Shown: positions 7,430 through 15,975, numbered from the stretch's first letter. The stretch is 25,347 nt of DNA from Prevotella sp. CAG:1058 (GCA_000433175.1 HF986704.1:54703-80049); one strand, 5' to 3'. Notes: a model not told the origin generated them from the letters alone. Numbers and translations: made by a program.

Positions 7430-7437
7430 TATTTTTG
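7430..7437 (+). promoter_or_regulatory. Candidate promoter -7 element of the DjlA-like gene
   Basis: TATTTTTG matches TAnnTTTG and lies 84 nt before the ATG at 7522. No clear -33 element. Confidence 0.45.
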
Positions 7438-7521
7438 CTATGCTTATAGTGTAGCGGACCAAGGTGGGTGAAGCTCACTTTGCCGTTTTGTTTGTTCACA
7501 AGTTTTCAAATAGAAAAGAAT

Positions 7522-8337
7522 ATGTCAGCAGGAAAATGGATAGGCGGAATACTCGGCTTCATGTCGGGTGGCGCTCTCGGCGCATTGGCCGGAGTGGCCC
7601 TTGGCGCATTGTTTGATTACGGGCTGAAGGCCGTTAATAGGGAAGAAGGTGGCTCAACGGGCGGATATTCAGGCGGAAACGACGCTTGGAACCAAGCCCG
7701 GAAGCAGCAGTATTACGAAGGACAGCGCAACAGTTTCCTGTTTTCGCTGCTCGTTCTCGCTTCATACATAATAAAGGCCGACGGCAAGGTGATGCACAGC
7801 GAAATGGAGTTTGTGCGCCGTTTCCTGCGCATGAACTTCGGTGAGGCTGCCGTGGAGCAGGGTAACAGGATTCTGCTGAAGCTCTTTGAGGAACAGAAGC
7901 GCATGGACGCAAGCCGTCCGGGGGCGTATAAGGAGACCATCAGGCAGAGTTGCGTGCAGATAGCCGCCAACATGGATTATTCGCAGCGGTTGCAGCTGTT
8001 GAACTTCCTGGCGATGATAGCGCAGGCTGACGGCAGTGTACCACGTGGCGAAGTTGACGCCCTGAAGGAAGTGGCGCGCTACATGGGACTGTCTGAAAGC
8101 GAGGTAGACTCGATGTTGAAACTCTCGGGAGGCAGTCTCGACGATGCTTATGCCGTACTCGGCGTATCGCCGGACGCCACGGACGACGAGGTGCGCAAGG
8201 CTTACCGCACACTCGCCCTGAAGCATCATCCTGACCGTGTGGCGGCCCTCGGCGATGACATTCGCCGTGCGGCGGAAAAGAAATTCCAGGAAATCAACGA
8301 TGCAAAGGAGCGCATATACAAGGCAAGGGGCATGTAA
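7522..8337 (+). CDS. DjlA-like co-chaperone: glycine-rich membrane segment, TerB domain, J-domain
   Basis: I start at the ATG at 7522 (271 residues, with GAAAAGAA upstream) rather than the in-frame GTG at 7468. Residues 6-34 form a Gly/Ala-rich hydrophobic segment ([20 protein letters not shown]), like the dimerising glycine-zipper anchor of DjlA. Residues about 72-198 are a TerB-type helical domain with the two acidic motifs [12 protein letters not shown] and [13 protein letters not shown]. Residues 208-268 are a J-domain with the DnaK-activating HPD motif at 236-238 (HHPDR). The order matches E. coli DjlA, a membrane-anchored DnaK co-chaperone facing the cytoplasm. It is probably transcribed alone and ends 27 nt before array copy B. 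Confidence 0.9.
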   Translation: MSAGKWIGGILGFMSGGALGALAGVALGALFDYGLKAVNREEGGSTGGYSGGNDAWNQARKQQYYEGQRNSFLFSLLVLASYIIKADGKVMHSEMEFVRRFLRMNFGEAAVEQGNRILLKLFEEQKRMDASRPGAYKETIRQSCVQIAANMDYSQRLQLLNFLAMIAQADGSVPRGEVDALKEVARYMGLSESEVDSMLKLSGGSLDDAYAVLGVSPDATDDEVRKAYRTLALKHHPDRVAALGDDIRRAAEKKFQEINDAKERIYKARGM

Positions 8338-8364
8338 GCGTAATTTGTCTTGTTAGCGTTGGTT

Positions 8365-8452
8365 TTGTAAAAGGCGGCAAATCGCATTCCGATTTGCCGC
8401 CTTTTAGCGTCTGATATGCCACCTTTTGCATTGTAAAAGGTGGCATATTGTA
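8365..8452. repeat. 88-bp intergenic array of four 22-bp modules (copy B), also terminator-like
   Basis: The modules are 8365-8386, 8387-8408, 8409-8430 and 8431-8452. Half-sites read AAAAGG/CAAATC, GATTTG/CCTTTT, GATATG/CCTTTT and AAAAGG/CATATT. Modules 1 and 2 are exact reverse complements over their 15-bp cores, giving a hairpin with 16-bp arms (8369-8384 with 8390-8405). Modules 3 and 4 form another hairpin with 14-bp arms (ATATGCCACCTTTT). It lies between convergent genes and could terminate both. The phase does not extend on either side. Confidence 0.82.
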
Positions 8453-8510
8453 ATATGTTGGATACCAATAAGTTATGTTGTATTTCGTGTTCCTGCCGTG
8501 CATTGGCGTT

Positions 8511-8978
8511 TTACGGCCTGTTTTCAGCTGATATTTGCGTGTATTCGGGAATGTCTGTCAGAAATGTGTACGTGTGGTTTTCGTAGTCCATGCGGCAACA
8601 GTAATGTTGCAGTCCGTTGCTGACAATGAGGAAATCTACGTGCAGTAGCATGTTGTAGACCGAAATCTGGTCGAACACACGCTGTGTCAGGGCTATCGTC
8701 GGAGCCTTATACTCGATTATCATGACGGGCTGTGCCGCACGGTTGTACAGCACGCTGTCGCAGCGCAGCTTCTTGTCGCCGGCGCGTAGCTCCACCTCGT
8801 TGGCGAGCAAAGACTGTGGATAGCCTTTATAGTCGACAAGGAAGTGGACGAAATGTTGGCGTACCCATTCCTCTGGCGTCAGGCATACGTATTTGCGCCG
8901 CAGCGTGTCGAGAATGTACGGCTTGCCGTTCTGTCTGGTGATTTTTATTTCGTATTGTGGTAGGTTTAATCGATACAT
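8511..8978 (-). CDS. HsdR N-terminal-domain-only protein (PD-(D/E)xK nuclease fold)
   Basis: I take the ATG at 8978 (155 residues). The upstream GTG at 9005 lies too close to the promoter box. The sequence fits the HSDR_N_2 family: LTPEEWVRQHFVHFLV, then a nuclease core with Glu61 (ANEVEL), Asp74 (RCDSVLY) and Glu89-x-Lys91 (IIEYKAP), followed by VFDQISVYNMLLHVDFLIVSNG. All acidic and lysine positions of PD-(D/E)xK are kept, so nuclease chemistry is possible. There is no helicase, HsdM or HsdS nearby, so this is not a type I restriction system. It is divergent from holA, which may point to a housekeeping DNA role. The true function is unknown. Confidence 0.85.
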   Translation of the reverse strand: MYRLNLPQYEIKITRQNGKPYILDTLRRKYVCLTPEEWVRQHFVHFLVDYKGYPQSLLANEVELRAGDKKLRCDSVLYNRAAQPVMIIEYKAPTIALTQRVFDQISVYNMLLHVDFLIVSNGLQHYCCRMDYENHTYTFLTDIPEYTQISAENRP

Positions 8979-9017
8979 TTTATTAAATTTGCAATCTGAT
9001 AGCACTGTTTACGACTA

Positions 9018-9025
9018 CAAAGTTA
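9018..9025 (-). promoter_or_regulatory. Promoter -7 element of the HsdR_N gene
   Basis: TAACTTTG on the minus strand lies 39 nt before the ATG at 8978. The plus strand of the same region has a weaker CAAATTTG box (9029-9036) that could serve holA, so the two promoters would be back to back. Confidence 0.5.
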
Positions 9026-9096
9026 ATCAAATTTGCCGTAACGGCCTTGCCGTCGGCGGCTTTTGTAGCGGCAGTGCGGTCGGAAACCGTCTGATT

Positions 9097-10125
9097 ATGG
9101 CAGAAAAGAAGATTGCAACTTACGAGAGCATTATGCGCGAACTGCGTGAAGGCAAGTTCGCGCCGGTGTATATATTGATGGGCGAGGAATCTTACTATAT
9201 TGACAAAATATCTTCGTTCATCGAGACAAACGCACTGGCTCCGGAGGAGCGTGACTTCAACCAGTCGGTGGTTTTCGGTTCGGACGTGCAGGCGAACCAG
9301 ATTGTAGACATGGCACGTCGTTACCCGATGATGGCCGAGCGCCAGGTGGTAATAGTCAAAGAGGCGCAGAACATCAAGAATTGGGAACGCCTTGAGCGGT
9401 ACATGGAGAAACCCATGGCGACCACGGTGCTTGTGATATGCCATAAGAACGGCTCGATAGACGGACGCAAGAAGATACTTGCCAAGGCGTCGGCCGTCGG
9501 TGTGGTGTTTGAGAGCAAGAAGAAGCGCGACTACGAGTTGCCTGCCTTCATAGAGCATTATCTGAAAATGAACGGACAGGCGACAATCGACAACAAGGCT
9601 GCGCAGATGATAGCCGACCACATTGGGGCCGACCTCAGCCGCCTGACGGGCGAGCTTGACAAGCTGGTATTGTCGCTTGCCGACAACGACCGGCGCGTAA
9701 CTCCTGAGATAGTCGAGGCGAGGATAGGAGTGAGCAAGGACTTCAATGCTTTTGAACTGAGAAGCGCCATTGTGAACCGTGACGTTGTAAAGGCGAACAG
9801 GATACTTTACTATTTCAACAGCAATCCCAAGGCTGGAAATGCGTACATGCTGGTGCCGATGTTGTTCTCATATTTCCAGAATCTGCTGATAGCTTTTTAC
9901 GCTCCGCAACCACGTACTGAGGACAGCGTGGCACGTTGGCTCGACCTCAGGGGAGGGTGGGCTGCCAAAGATTATCTGGCAGGCATGAGAAATTATACGG
10001 GCGTTAAAGTGATGCAGATAATTGCGAAAATCAGGGAAACTGACGCCAAAAGTAAGGGTCTTGACAACCCTAATACTCCGATAGGAGAGCTTTTAAGGGA
10101 GCTTATTTTCTTCATTTTGCACTGA
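9097..10125 (+). CDS. holA: DNA polymerase III subunit delta
   Basis: I start at the ATG at 9097 (MAEKKIATYE; 342 residues, the usual delta length) because the longer frame from 8893 overlaps the divergent gene. The delta subunit opens the sliding clamp as part of the clamp loader. Family landmarks are GKFAPVYILMGEESYYIDKI (domain I Rossmann-like start), the clamp-contact-type segment PMMAERQVVIVKEAQN, FIEHYLKMNGQATID, LSRLTGELDKLVL, and VSKDFNAFELRSAIVNRD ... LVPMLFSYFQNLLIAFY (domain III). As in other delta subunits there is no functional P-loop. It appears monocistronic. Confidence 0.93.
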   Translation: MAEKKIATYESIMRELREGKFAPVYILMGEESYYIDKISSFIETNALAPEERDFNQSVVFGSDVQANQIVDMARRYPMMAERQVVIVKEAQNIKNWERLERYMEKPMATTVLVICHKNGSIDGRKKILAKASAVGVVFESKKKRDYELPAFIEHYLKMNGQATIDNKAAQMIADHIGADLSRLTGELDKLVLSLADNDRRVTPEIVEARIGVSKDFNAFELRSAIVNRDVVKANRILYYFNSNPKAGNAYMLVPMLFSYFQNLLIAFYAPQPRTEDSVARWLDLRGGWAAKDYLAGMRNYTGVKVMQIIAKIRETDAKSKGLDNPNTPIGELLRELIFFILH

Positions 10126-10380
10126 AAAAACACGTTTTTTGCCGTTATTTTTTCTATTTCATCATTTTTCCCGAACATAAAAAATAAGGGTAAAATCGTT
10201 AAGAATCAGGTAGTTTTGCAAATTTTGACGCGCTGAGAATCGCGTATTTTCAGACTTCCTTTACCTTGTTTCGATTTCTTAAAAAAAACGGAAAAACGGC
10301 TTAAAAAATAGCCCTTGAATTTAGCGTTAGTATTTATTAATATTTAATGTGCTAAACTTTAAGAATATAAATCTTTATAT

Positions 10381-10400
10381 TTTGTAAATTGATTTACAAA
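10381..10400. repeat. Near-continuous 20-bp palindrome in the AT-rich gap
   Basis: TTTGTAAAT is repeated inverted as ATTTACAAA around TG. Its TTTGTAAA core is also found in the dyad over the promoter of the XRE gene (10838-10853), so it could be a distant second binding site. This is inference. Confidence 0.5.
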
Positions 10401-10817
10401 TCTTAATACAGGATTTTACACATTAATACACAATAATTCAAGTTTAAATATAGGTTTGTATATTTAAATATTTAAATCAATAAATGACAAGGTATATTTA
10501 TACAGGCTTGATTATTGCCCGTAATTGCCTGATTATCAAGCATAATTTGGCATATTTTAAACTAAAAACGACAATTTTTGCCTATTTTGACGCCATTTAT
10601 ATGTATAAACGCCATAAATCGCTTGTTATTCGCATATATAACTCATTTATAATGAAGTTATTGGTATAAAACACTGAATAAGTTCTTAATACTGTATTTA
10701 GGGTTGTATATTTAGATTTGTTTTTCTTAATCAAATAAGGCGATATTGGTGAATTTAAATTTAAAAATATAAATTCATAAATTTAAAATTTATTTTTCAA
10801 TATAATCTTTAGAATTG

Positions 10818-10853
10818 TTGTGTATTTCAGAAAAATGCTTTACCTTTGTAAAG
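10818..10853 (+). promoter_or_regulatory. Promoter and overlapping dyad of the XRE regulator gene
   Basis: TTG (10818-10820), 20 bp, then TACCTTTG (10841-10848) form a full Bacteroidetes promoter. The -7 box lies inside the inverted repeat CTTTAC-CTTT-GTAAAG (10838-10853), a position suited to autorepression by the downstream HTH protein. Confidence 0.7.
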
Positions 10854-10893
10854 TCAAAGAAATAACGGCTAAAAACGGCCCAAGCATAGGATT

Positions 10894-11367
10894 ATGATAG
10901 AAATGAAAGACAGAATCAGGCAGATAATGGAGGCTCAGCACATGAGCCAGCAGACCTTTGCCAACTTCATAGGAATCAATGCCGCATCGCTTAGCAGCAT
11001 ATTCAACAACCGTACCAAACCTACACTCAATACGGTCGAGGCAATAAAGAGCAAGATACCCAACCTGAATACGGACTGGTTGATGTTTGGGCACGGCTCG
11101 ATGTTTGAAAGTGACGACAAGGTGGAGGCTGACCGTACAAGCGAAAACGATACGGGACGCGGAGGAATGTACTCCGGAGCCGAAGGTGGCATGCCGGACT
11201 TGTTTTCGGATAATGGCGACCAGGGCATGCAGAACATGCAGCAGCGCCATCGTGAGGCTCCAATCAGACCTGAAGTCAGGTATGTTGAGCGTCCGCAACG
11301 GCAGATTACCGAAATTCGTGTCTATTTTGACGACTTAACGTATGAAAGTTTCGTGCCTAAGAAATAG
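10894..11367 (+). CDS. XRE-family helix-turn-helix regulator (Bacteroidetes type)
   Basis: This is a 157-residue protein. Residues about 4-65 are an XRE/HTH_3 domain (MKDRIRQIMEAQHMSQQTFA, NFIGINAASLSSIFNNRTKP, then TLNTVEAIKSKIPNLNTDWL). The GIN..SLS..FN segment forms the turn and recognition helix. The middle (about 70-135) is polar, Gly/Glu/Met-rich and probably unstructured. The end, ITEIRVYFDDLTYESF, looks like a short strand pair. An alternative ATG lies three codons in. It appears monocistronic with its own terminator. A dyad overlaps its promoter, so autoregulation is likely. No phage or toxin partner is adjacent, and its targets are unknown. Confidence 0.88.
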   Translation: MIEMKDRIRQIMEAQHMSQQTFANFIGINAASLSSIFNNRTKPTLNTVEAIKSKIPNLNTDWLMFGHGSMFESDDKVEADRTSENDTGRGGMYSGAEGGMPDLFSDNGDQGMQNMQQRHREAPIRPEVRYVERPQRQITEIRVYFDDLTYESFVPKK

Positions 11368-11380
11368 CCTTTCATATAGT

Positions 11381-11416
11381 AAGCGGCCTTGTATGCGCAT
11401 ATAAGGCCGCTTTTTT
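11381..11416 (+). terminator. Intrinsic terminator of the XRE gene
   Basis: AAGCGGCCTT (11381-11390) pairs with AAGGCCGCTT (11403-11412) around a 12-nt loop and runs into TTTTTT. It lies 13 nt after the stop codon. Confidence 0.9.
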
Positions 11417-11435
11417 GATGTTTAAACGGTTTTTC

Positions 11436-11467
11436 TTTGGAGTCAGTGCCCATATTTTGTAAATTTG
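11436..11467 (+). promoter_or_regulatory. Promoter of the pyrK-pyrD operon
   Basis: TTTG (11436-11439), 20 bp, then TAAATTTG (11460-11467) is one of the best -33/-7 matches in the window. It lies 52 nt before the pyrK ATG. I see no PyrR-type attenuator hairpin in the short leader. Confidence 0.8.
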
Positions 11468-11519
11468 CAGAATAAAGCACACATTGCTTATATTAGAATC
11501 AAAGAAAAACTGTTTTTGA

Positions 11520-12296
11520 ATGAGAAAATACGTTTCAGACTTAAAAGTCGTTTCAGTAGAACATATCAATGACAAGTATGTTCTAATCAAACTGACGCAA
11601 GACGAGGCGTTGCCCGAGGTGCTGCCCGGGCAGTTTGTCGAGGTAAGGGTCGACGGTTCGCCAACTACTTTCCTGCGTCGTCCTATATCGGTAAACTTTG
11701 TTGATTATGACACGAACCAGTTATGGCTGCTCGTTGCCGCAATAGGCGACGGCACGAGGCGTCTGGCCTGTTTGCAGTCAGGCGACGTGCTGAATTGCAT
11801 GTATCCGCTTGGCAACAGCTTTACGATGCCCGCCAGCAAGGACGAGAACGTGCTCTTGGTAGGCGGAGGCGTAGGTGTGGCTCCCCTGCTTTATATGGGC
11901 AAGAAGCTGAATGATATGGGCTGCAAGCCTGTATTCTTGCTCGGAGCGCGCTCAAGCAAGGATTTGCTTATGCTTGACGAGTTCGAAAAGTACGGTCGTG
12001 TGTGCGTTACTACCGAGGACGGAACGGCCGGCGAGCGCGGTTTTGTGACCAATCATTCAGTACTAGGCGAGATACGTTTCGACCGCATATCCACATGCGG
12101 ACCTAAGCCGATGATGGTTGCGGTGGCAAAATATGCCAAATCAAAGGGTATAGAGTGCGAGGTTTCGCTCGAGAATAAGATGGCGTGCGGTGTTGGCGCA
12201 TGCCTCTGTTGTGTTGAAAAGACTGACGAGGGCAATGTTTGCGTATGCAAGGAAGGCCCTGTAATGAATATAAACAAGTTGTTATGGCAGATTTAA
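11520..12296 (+). CDS. pyrK: Dihydroorotate dehydrogenase electron-transfer subunit
   Basis: This 258-residue iron-sulfur flavoprotein passes electrons from PyrD to NAD+. The FAD-binding barrel carries RRPIS (residues 53-57) and [10 protein letters not shown]. The NAD-binding half has [20 protein letters not shown] (111-130) and STCGPKPMM. The C-terminal [2Fe-2S] loop is [12 protein letters not shown] with cysteines 223, 228 and 231, and a fourth from CVC (241 or 243). Length and order match Lactococcus PyrK. It overlaps pyrD by 13 nt, implying translational coupling of the two subunits of the type 1B (NAD-linked) enzyme. Confidence 0.96.
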   Translation: MRKYVSDLKVVSVEHINDKYVLIKLTQDEALPEVLPGQFVEVRVDGSPTTFLRRPISVNFVDYDTNQLWLLVAAIGDGTRRLACLQSGDVLNCMYPLGNSFTMPASKDENVLLVGGGVGVAPLLYMGKKLNDMGCKPVFLLGARSSKDLLMLDEFEKYGRVCVTTEDGTAGERGFVTNHSVLGEIRFDRISTCGPKPMMVAVAKYAKSKGIECEVSLENKMACGVGACLCCVEKTDEGNVCVCKEGPVMNINKLLWQI

Positions 12297-13189
12297 GTGT
12301 AAAAATAAAAGACCTGCGGCTGAAGAATCCGGTGATGACGGCTTCGGGAACGTTCGGATACGGACCTGAGTTTGCTGATTTCGTACCCCTTGAAGGAATA
12401 GGCGGCATAATAGTGAAAGGCACTACCTTAAAGCCGCGTCAGGGCAACGACTACCCTCGTATGGTGGAGACTGCGTCGGGAATGCTTAACTGTGTAGGGC
12501 TACAGAACAAAGGCGTGGATTACTTCTGCGAGCATATTTACCCTGAAATTAAGGATATTGACACTAACTTCATCGTCAACGTGAGCGGCTCTTCGCCCGA
12601 GGATTATGCTGAATGTGCCGCACGTATAGGCCAGCTGGAGAATATTCCGGCCATCGAGTTGAACATTTCCTGCCCGAATGTCAGGGACGGCGGCATGGCG
12701 TTTGGTGTTACATGTGCCGGTGCTGCCAGTGTTGTTAAGGCCGTAAGGGCGAGGTATGACAAGACGTTGATTGTAAAACTTTCGCCCAATGTTACCGATA
12801 TTGCCGATATTGCCCGTGCCGTTGAGGCCGAGGGAGCTGACAGCGTGTCGCTTATAAACACGCTTATGGGTATGGCCATTGATATTGAAAGGCGCTGTCC
12901 AATGCTGAGTATCGGTACTGGAGGACTAAGCGGTCCTGCCGTGAAGCCGGTGGCCTTGCGCATGGTTTGGCAGGTTGCCAAGGCAGTGAAGATACCTGTA
13001 ATCGGTCTTGGCGGCATCTGTAATGCCCATGACGCCATAGAGTTCTTAATGGCGGGAGCTACGGCCATAGAGATAGGAACGGCCAATTTCTTGGATCCTA
13101 CGGTTACTATTAAAGTGCGTGACGGTATAAACGACTGGCTGGACAGCCACGGATGCAAGTCGATAAGCGAGATAACAGGCGTTTTATAA
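12284..13189 (+). CDS. pyrD: Dihydroorotate dehydrogenase, catalytic subunit (class 1B)
   Basis: I choose the ATG at 12284 ([10 protein letters not shown]; 301 residues). The earlier frame from 12239 lies deep in pyrK. This FMN-containing TIM barrel oxidises dihydroorotate to orotate in the cytoplasm. Motifs are [37 protein letters not shown], and [14 protein letters not shown] with the class 1 catalytic Cys130. [34 protein letters not shown] and [20 protein letters not shown] (phosphate/FMN site) follow. The catalytic Cys, not Ser, together with the adjacent pyrK shows class 1B. The stop is 45 nt before the unrelated pectate lyase gene. Confidence 0.97.
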   Translation: MADLSVKIKDLRLKNPVMTASGTFGYGPEFADFVPLEGIGGIIVKGTTLKPRQGNDYPRMVETASGMLNCVGLQNKGVDYFCEHIYPEIKDIDTNFIVNVSGSSPEDYAECAARIGQLENIPAIELNISCPNVRDGGMAFGVTCAGAASVVKAVRARYDKTLIVKLSPNVTDIADIARAVEAEGADSVSLINTLMGMAIDIERRCPMLSIGTGGLSGPAVKPVALRMVWQVAKAVKIPVIGLGGICNAHDAIEFLMAGATAIEIGTANFLDPTVTIKVRDGINDWLDSHGCKSISEITGVL

Positions 13190-13234
13190 AATCTATAACA
13201 TAATCTTTACCAAACTAATCAATCAAACAAATCA

Positions 13235-14824
13235 ATGAGGAAGCTTTTATCTGTTTTTTCCATTGCCCTTATGGCTGTTCCTGTAATGGGGCAGCGTCTG
13301 CCTGCTTTTCCGGGTGCCGAGGGCTTCGGAAAGTATGCTACGGGAGGCCGTGGCGGCAAGGTTTATTATGTAACCCGTAACGACGACTGCTCCGACAACA
13401 ACTTGGTTGAAGGCACATTGCGCTGGGCCTTGCGTTCCGGCGACGATTCTCCACGCACAATACTGTTCAAGACGTGTGGCACGATTTACCTCACTTCAAA
13501 GTTGGCTTTTGCCCATCCAAACGTTACTATCGACGGTTCTACGGCTCCGGGCGGCGGTGTCTGCATTGCAGGTTATAAGTTTGCGGTATCCAAACCCAAC
13601 GTCATTATCCGTTACATGCGCTTCAGGGCTGGCGACGTACCCGACAAGAGCAATCCTGCAGTGGATGTTGAGAACACGAAGAACGTGATAATAGATCATT
13701 GTTCGATTACCTGGTCCATGGAGGAGTGCCTGACGATGTACGACTGTGACTCCACAACCGTTCAATGGTCTATTATCGGCGAGGGACTATACGCATCTAA
13801 AAACGCCAAGGGCGTGCGTGCATACGCAACGCAGTGGGGTGGCGAACACAGTTCGATGCACCACTGCCTGATAACCAACAGCAACAGCCGTTCGCCGCGT
13901 TTCAACGGCGTGCGTAACGCCAGCAAGAATCCGGGAGACCACGACCAGTTCGTCGACAGTGAGTTCTTCAACAACGTGGTGTTCAACTGGGGCAAGCCGA
14001 ATTCGCTTTACGGAGGGGAATGTAACAAGGATAACAACAACGGAGACAATTACAACCGCATTTACATGGTAAACAATTATTTCCGTCCGGGGCCTGCTAC
14101 TGCGGCCAATGTTAAGGCTACAAGGTTCTTTGTCGAGGCTTCCACCAAAGGCGGTCAGGGGCAATGGCTGTTGAAGGGCAATAAGTTTGAGACCGGCAAC
14201 AAGTTCGTTGACGCGTCTAATCCCTGCTGGAGCGACGGAGCTTTGGCGAAGGTTAACGCCGACAACTGGTACGGATTCACCTCAAACAGTGCAGCACGCG
14301 CCGTCAACATGGTGCTCGGCAATAATGAGGAGAATTACAATAAGCACGCCCTGAAGTCACAGGACGTGTCGAGCGGAATGACATTGCAGACCGCCGACGA
14401 GGCCTATCGCGCCGTGGTGAACGGGGCCGGTGCTTCGTTGCCGATGTATGACGAGGTTGACCGCCGTCTGCTTGACGAAGCTGCCGGCAAGACAGATCCG
14501 CAATTTGCAGGGCATACCAACGGTAAGATAAGCCGCGGATTAGGTATCATTAATTCGCCTTATGATGTCAGGCTGTCAAAGACAGACAGTTTCAAAGTAG
14601 GCGACAAGGTTGTTACCTGTTATCCTTATCTAGGCATGGAAAAAGGCGAGAGGGTAATGGTTGACACCGACGGTGACGGCCTTCCCGACAAATACGAGCT
14701 GGAAAAAGGGCTAAATCCCAACGATGCTTCTGACGGACGGGCAATAACGCCGTCAGGTTATTCAAATCTCGAACTGTTCCTGCACGGCATATCCGACGGC
14801 TCCATCGACAAAGCAGCATATTAA
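13235..14824 (+). CDS. Secreted pectate lyase, PL1-like family
   Basis: This is a 529-residue exported protein with a signal peptide at about 1-19 (ALMAVPVMG followed by QRLP). The parallel beta-helix begins FPGAEGFGKYATGGRGGKVY. Family-typical segments are GTLRWALRSG, VTIDGSTAPGGGVCIAGYKF, NVIIRYMRFRAGD, NVIIDHCSITWSMEE and SNSRSPRFNGVRN, the last resembling the pectate lyase RxPR active-site region. A C-terminal calcium-type loop, DTDGDGLPDKYELEKGLNPN, lies near residues 477-496. It should cleave polygalacturonate by beta-elimination, at the cell surface or outside. There is no SusC/SusD pair or other pectin enzyme beside it. It may read through from pyrD, but a separate weak promoter cannot be excluded. 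Confidence 0.9.
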   Translation: MRKLLSVFSIALMAVPVMGQRLPAFPGAEGFGKYATGGRGGKVYYVTRNDDCSDNNLVEGTLRWALRSGDDSPRTILFKTCGTIYLTSKLAFAHPNVTIDGSTAPGGGVCIAGYKFAVSKPNVIIRYMRFRAGDVPDKSNPAVDVENTKNVIIDHCSITWSMEECLTMYDCDSTTVQWSIIGEGLYASKNAKGVRAYATQWGGEHSSMHHCLITNSNSRSPRFNGVRNASKNPGDHDQFVDSEFFNNVVFNWGKPNSLYGGECNKDNNNGDNYNRIYMVNNYFRPGPATAANVKATRFFVEASTKGGQGQWLLKGNKFETGNKFVDASNPCWSDGALAKVNADNWYGFTSNSAARAVNMVLGNNEENYNKHALKSQDVSSGMTLQTADEAYRAVVNGAGASLPMYDEVDRRLLDEAAGKTDPQFAGHTNGKISRGLGIINSPYDVRLSKTDSFKVGDKVVTCYPYLGMEKGERVMVDTDGDGLPDKYELEKGLNPNDASDGRAITPSGYSNLELFLHGISDGSIDKAAY

Positions 14825-14876
14825 GCCGGTGCGACGATAGTTGCGAATAATTACAACGTAAGAGACCTTATCAGGC

Positions 14877-14951
14877 GTATAAAGCAAACACCCGGGCGTC
14901 CGTAATGCCTTTCCGGCATGATGACAGGACGCCCGGGTGTTTGCTTTATAC
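14877..14951. terminator. Bidirectional terminator with 25-bp perfect arms
   Basis: Positions 14877-14901 pair without mismatch with 14927-14951 (core CAAACACCCGGGCGTCC). The 25-nt loop has its own ATGCC/GGCAT hairpin. It lies between the convergent pectate lyase and TraB genes. The arms carry A/T-rich outer ends (TATAAAG) rather than a long U-tract. Confidence 0.85.
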
Positions 14952-14965
14952 CGTTGGTTGTGTTG

Positions 14966-15868
14966 TCATTTTACTCCTTCTACCGTAAATCCGGCCTTCC
15001 TTAGCTGTGCAATCACGCCGCGTTCGCCGGGCAGGTGGCCCGCACCTACGACGAATAATGTGGCCTTCTGCTTCATTATTCCGGGCATTTGCTTTACCCA
15101 GTTGTCGTTACGTCCGTAAATCAGAGTCTCCTCCTCGGCCGGTGTTGCGTCGCACGAGTTGTTCAGTTTGGAGTCCATAACTTTCTTGATGGCATCGATG
15201 TCTTGCGCGAAGTACGCCTGAATCATGTTCTCGGCAATTTCCTCGTTAAACTCCTGGTTGTCGGCCATGCAGAGCAACTGTTCCTTCTGCCGGTCTATTG
15301 TCGAGCTTTTGAACATAATTTCTATTTGCTTGTCCACGGTCTCAAATGCCCCAACGTTTTTACCCTTTGCCACAGCCTGCTGCTGGAAATAGCCGTCAAG
15401 GCTCTCGTTGGGGTTGAATCCGGGATGCTTCTTCAGGCACATAATTGCAGCAAGCTGCGTCTGCAATGCCTGTGGGGTCATTTTCCCGAGCTGTTGTGCG
15501 GCAATGGGGTGGGTCATATCTACTCCCATCACGTTCTTCAACAGTGTGTTGACGCGTGCCATCTCGTCAGCCGTGAACAGCTTGTCGAGCGTCTGTCCGT
15601 CGGGAAGCATCATTGCGGCCTGTATTTTCTGAATGTTTTCTGGCGACATCATGTCGGCCATGATTATTTCACCATAAACCTGCCCTGACGCGTCCATGGC
15701 TTCCTTAAGCCCTTTTATGCTGTCGGTGAACGATACCGGGGCGAGATGGTAGGTGCCGACTATGTATGAAGGCTGTTGCAGTCCGTTGCCGGATATTTTC
15801 CAAAGCAGTTGCGCCTGCATTCCTAAAGCCAGCAGGAGCAGTACGATAAGTGATAATGTTTTTTTCAT
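14966..15868 (-). CDS. TraB/GumN family protein, exported
   Basis: This is a 300-residue protein with a signal peptide (about 1-19, LLLLALGMQA). TraB/GumN landmarks are SYIVGTYHLAP with His41, the conserved Glu67 in VYGEIIM, a helical middle (FNPNESLDGYFQQQAVAKGK), NDNWVKQMPGI, and the C-terminal FVVGAGHLPGERGVIAQLRK. The conserved His/Glu pairs have led to proposals of Tiki-like metalloprotease activity for the superfamily, which is unproven for bacterial members. It is probably periplasmic or a lipid-free exported protein. A weak -7-like TAACTTTA (15913-15920) lies 45 nt upstream. It converges on the pectate lyase gene. Confidence 0.9.
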   Translation of the reverse strand: MKKTLSLIVLLLLALGMQAQLLWKISGNGLQQPSYIVGTYHLAPVSFTDSIKGLKEAMDASGQVYGEIIMADMMSPENIQKIQAAMMLPDGQTLDKLFTADEMARVNTLLKNVMGVDMTHPIAAQQLGKMTPQALQTQLAAIMCLKKHPGFNPNESLDGYFQQQAVAKGKNVGAFETVDKQIEIMFKSSTIDRQKEQLLCMADNQEFNEEIAENMIQAYFAQDIDAIKKVMDSKLNNSCDATPAEEETLIYGRNDNWVKQMPGIMKQKATLFVVGAGHLPGERGVIAQLRKAGFTVEGVK

Positions 15869-15975
15869 GATAGTTGTCGTTGTTTTTTGTCAGTTATACA
15901 TTTTTACGGCAGTAAAGTTAGTGAAAAATCTTGGAAATATAAGTGTGTGCGGAATGTAAAGTTTGCCTTGTACGC

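Larger units (their letters stand above)
10126..10893. other. 768-nt AT-rich non-coding gap
   Basis: This stretch is far more AT-rich than the neighbouring genes, with runs of TTTAAAT-type sequence. It contains the 20-bp palindrome at 10381-10400 and the XRE-gene promoter at its right end. I found no exact DnaA box (TTATCCACA), no tRNA and no convincing ORF. The 61-codon frame at 10484-10669 looks like chance in AT-rich DNA. It may be a horizontally acquired or highly curved spacer. Confidence 0.5.

Noticed and set aside
8511..8978. Type I restriction-modification system
   Set aside because: Only an HsdR_N-like domain is present, with no helicase motor, methylase or specificity gene.
8893..9096. 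N-terminal extension of holA
   Set aside because: It overlaps the divergent HsdR_N gene and its promoter; MAEKK at 9097 gives the usual delta-subunit start.
10484..10669. 61-codon ORF in the AT-rich gap
   Set aside because: Composition is that of random AT-rich DNA, there is no ribosome site, and no family features are visible.
10126..10893. Possible replication origin
   Set aside because: It is AT-rich and near holA, but I found no exact DnaA boxes and no dnaA or other origin-linked gene; loose TTTTACACA-like matches are not enough.
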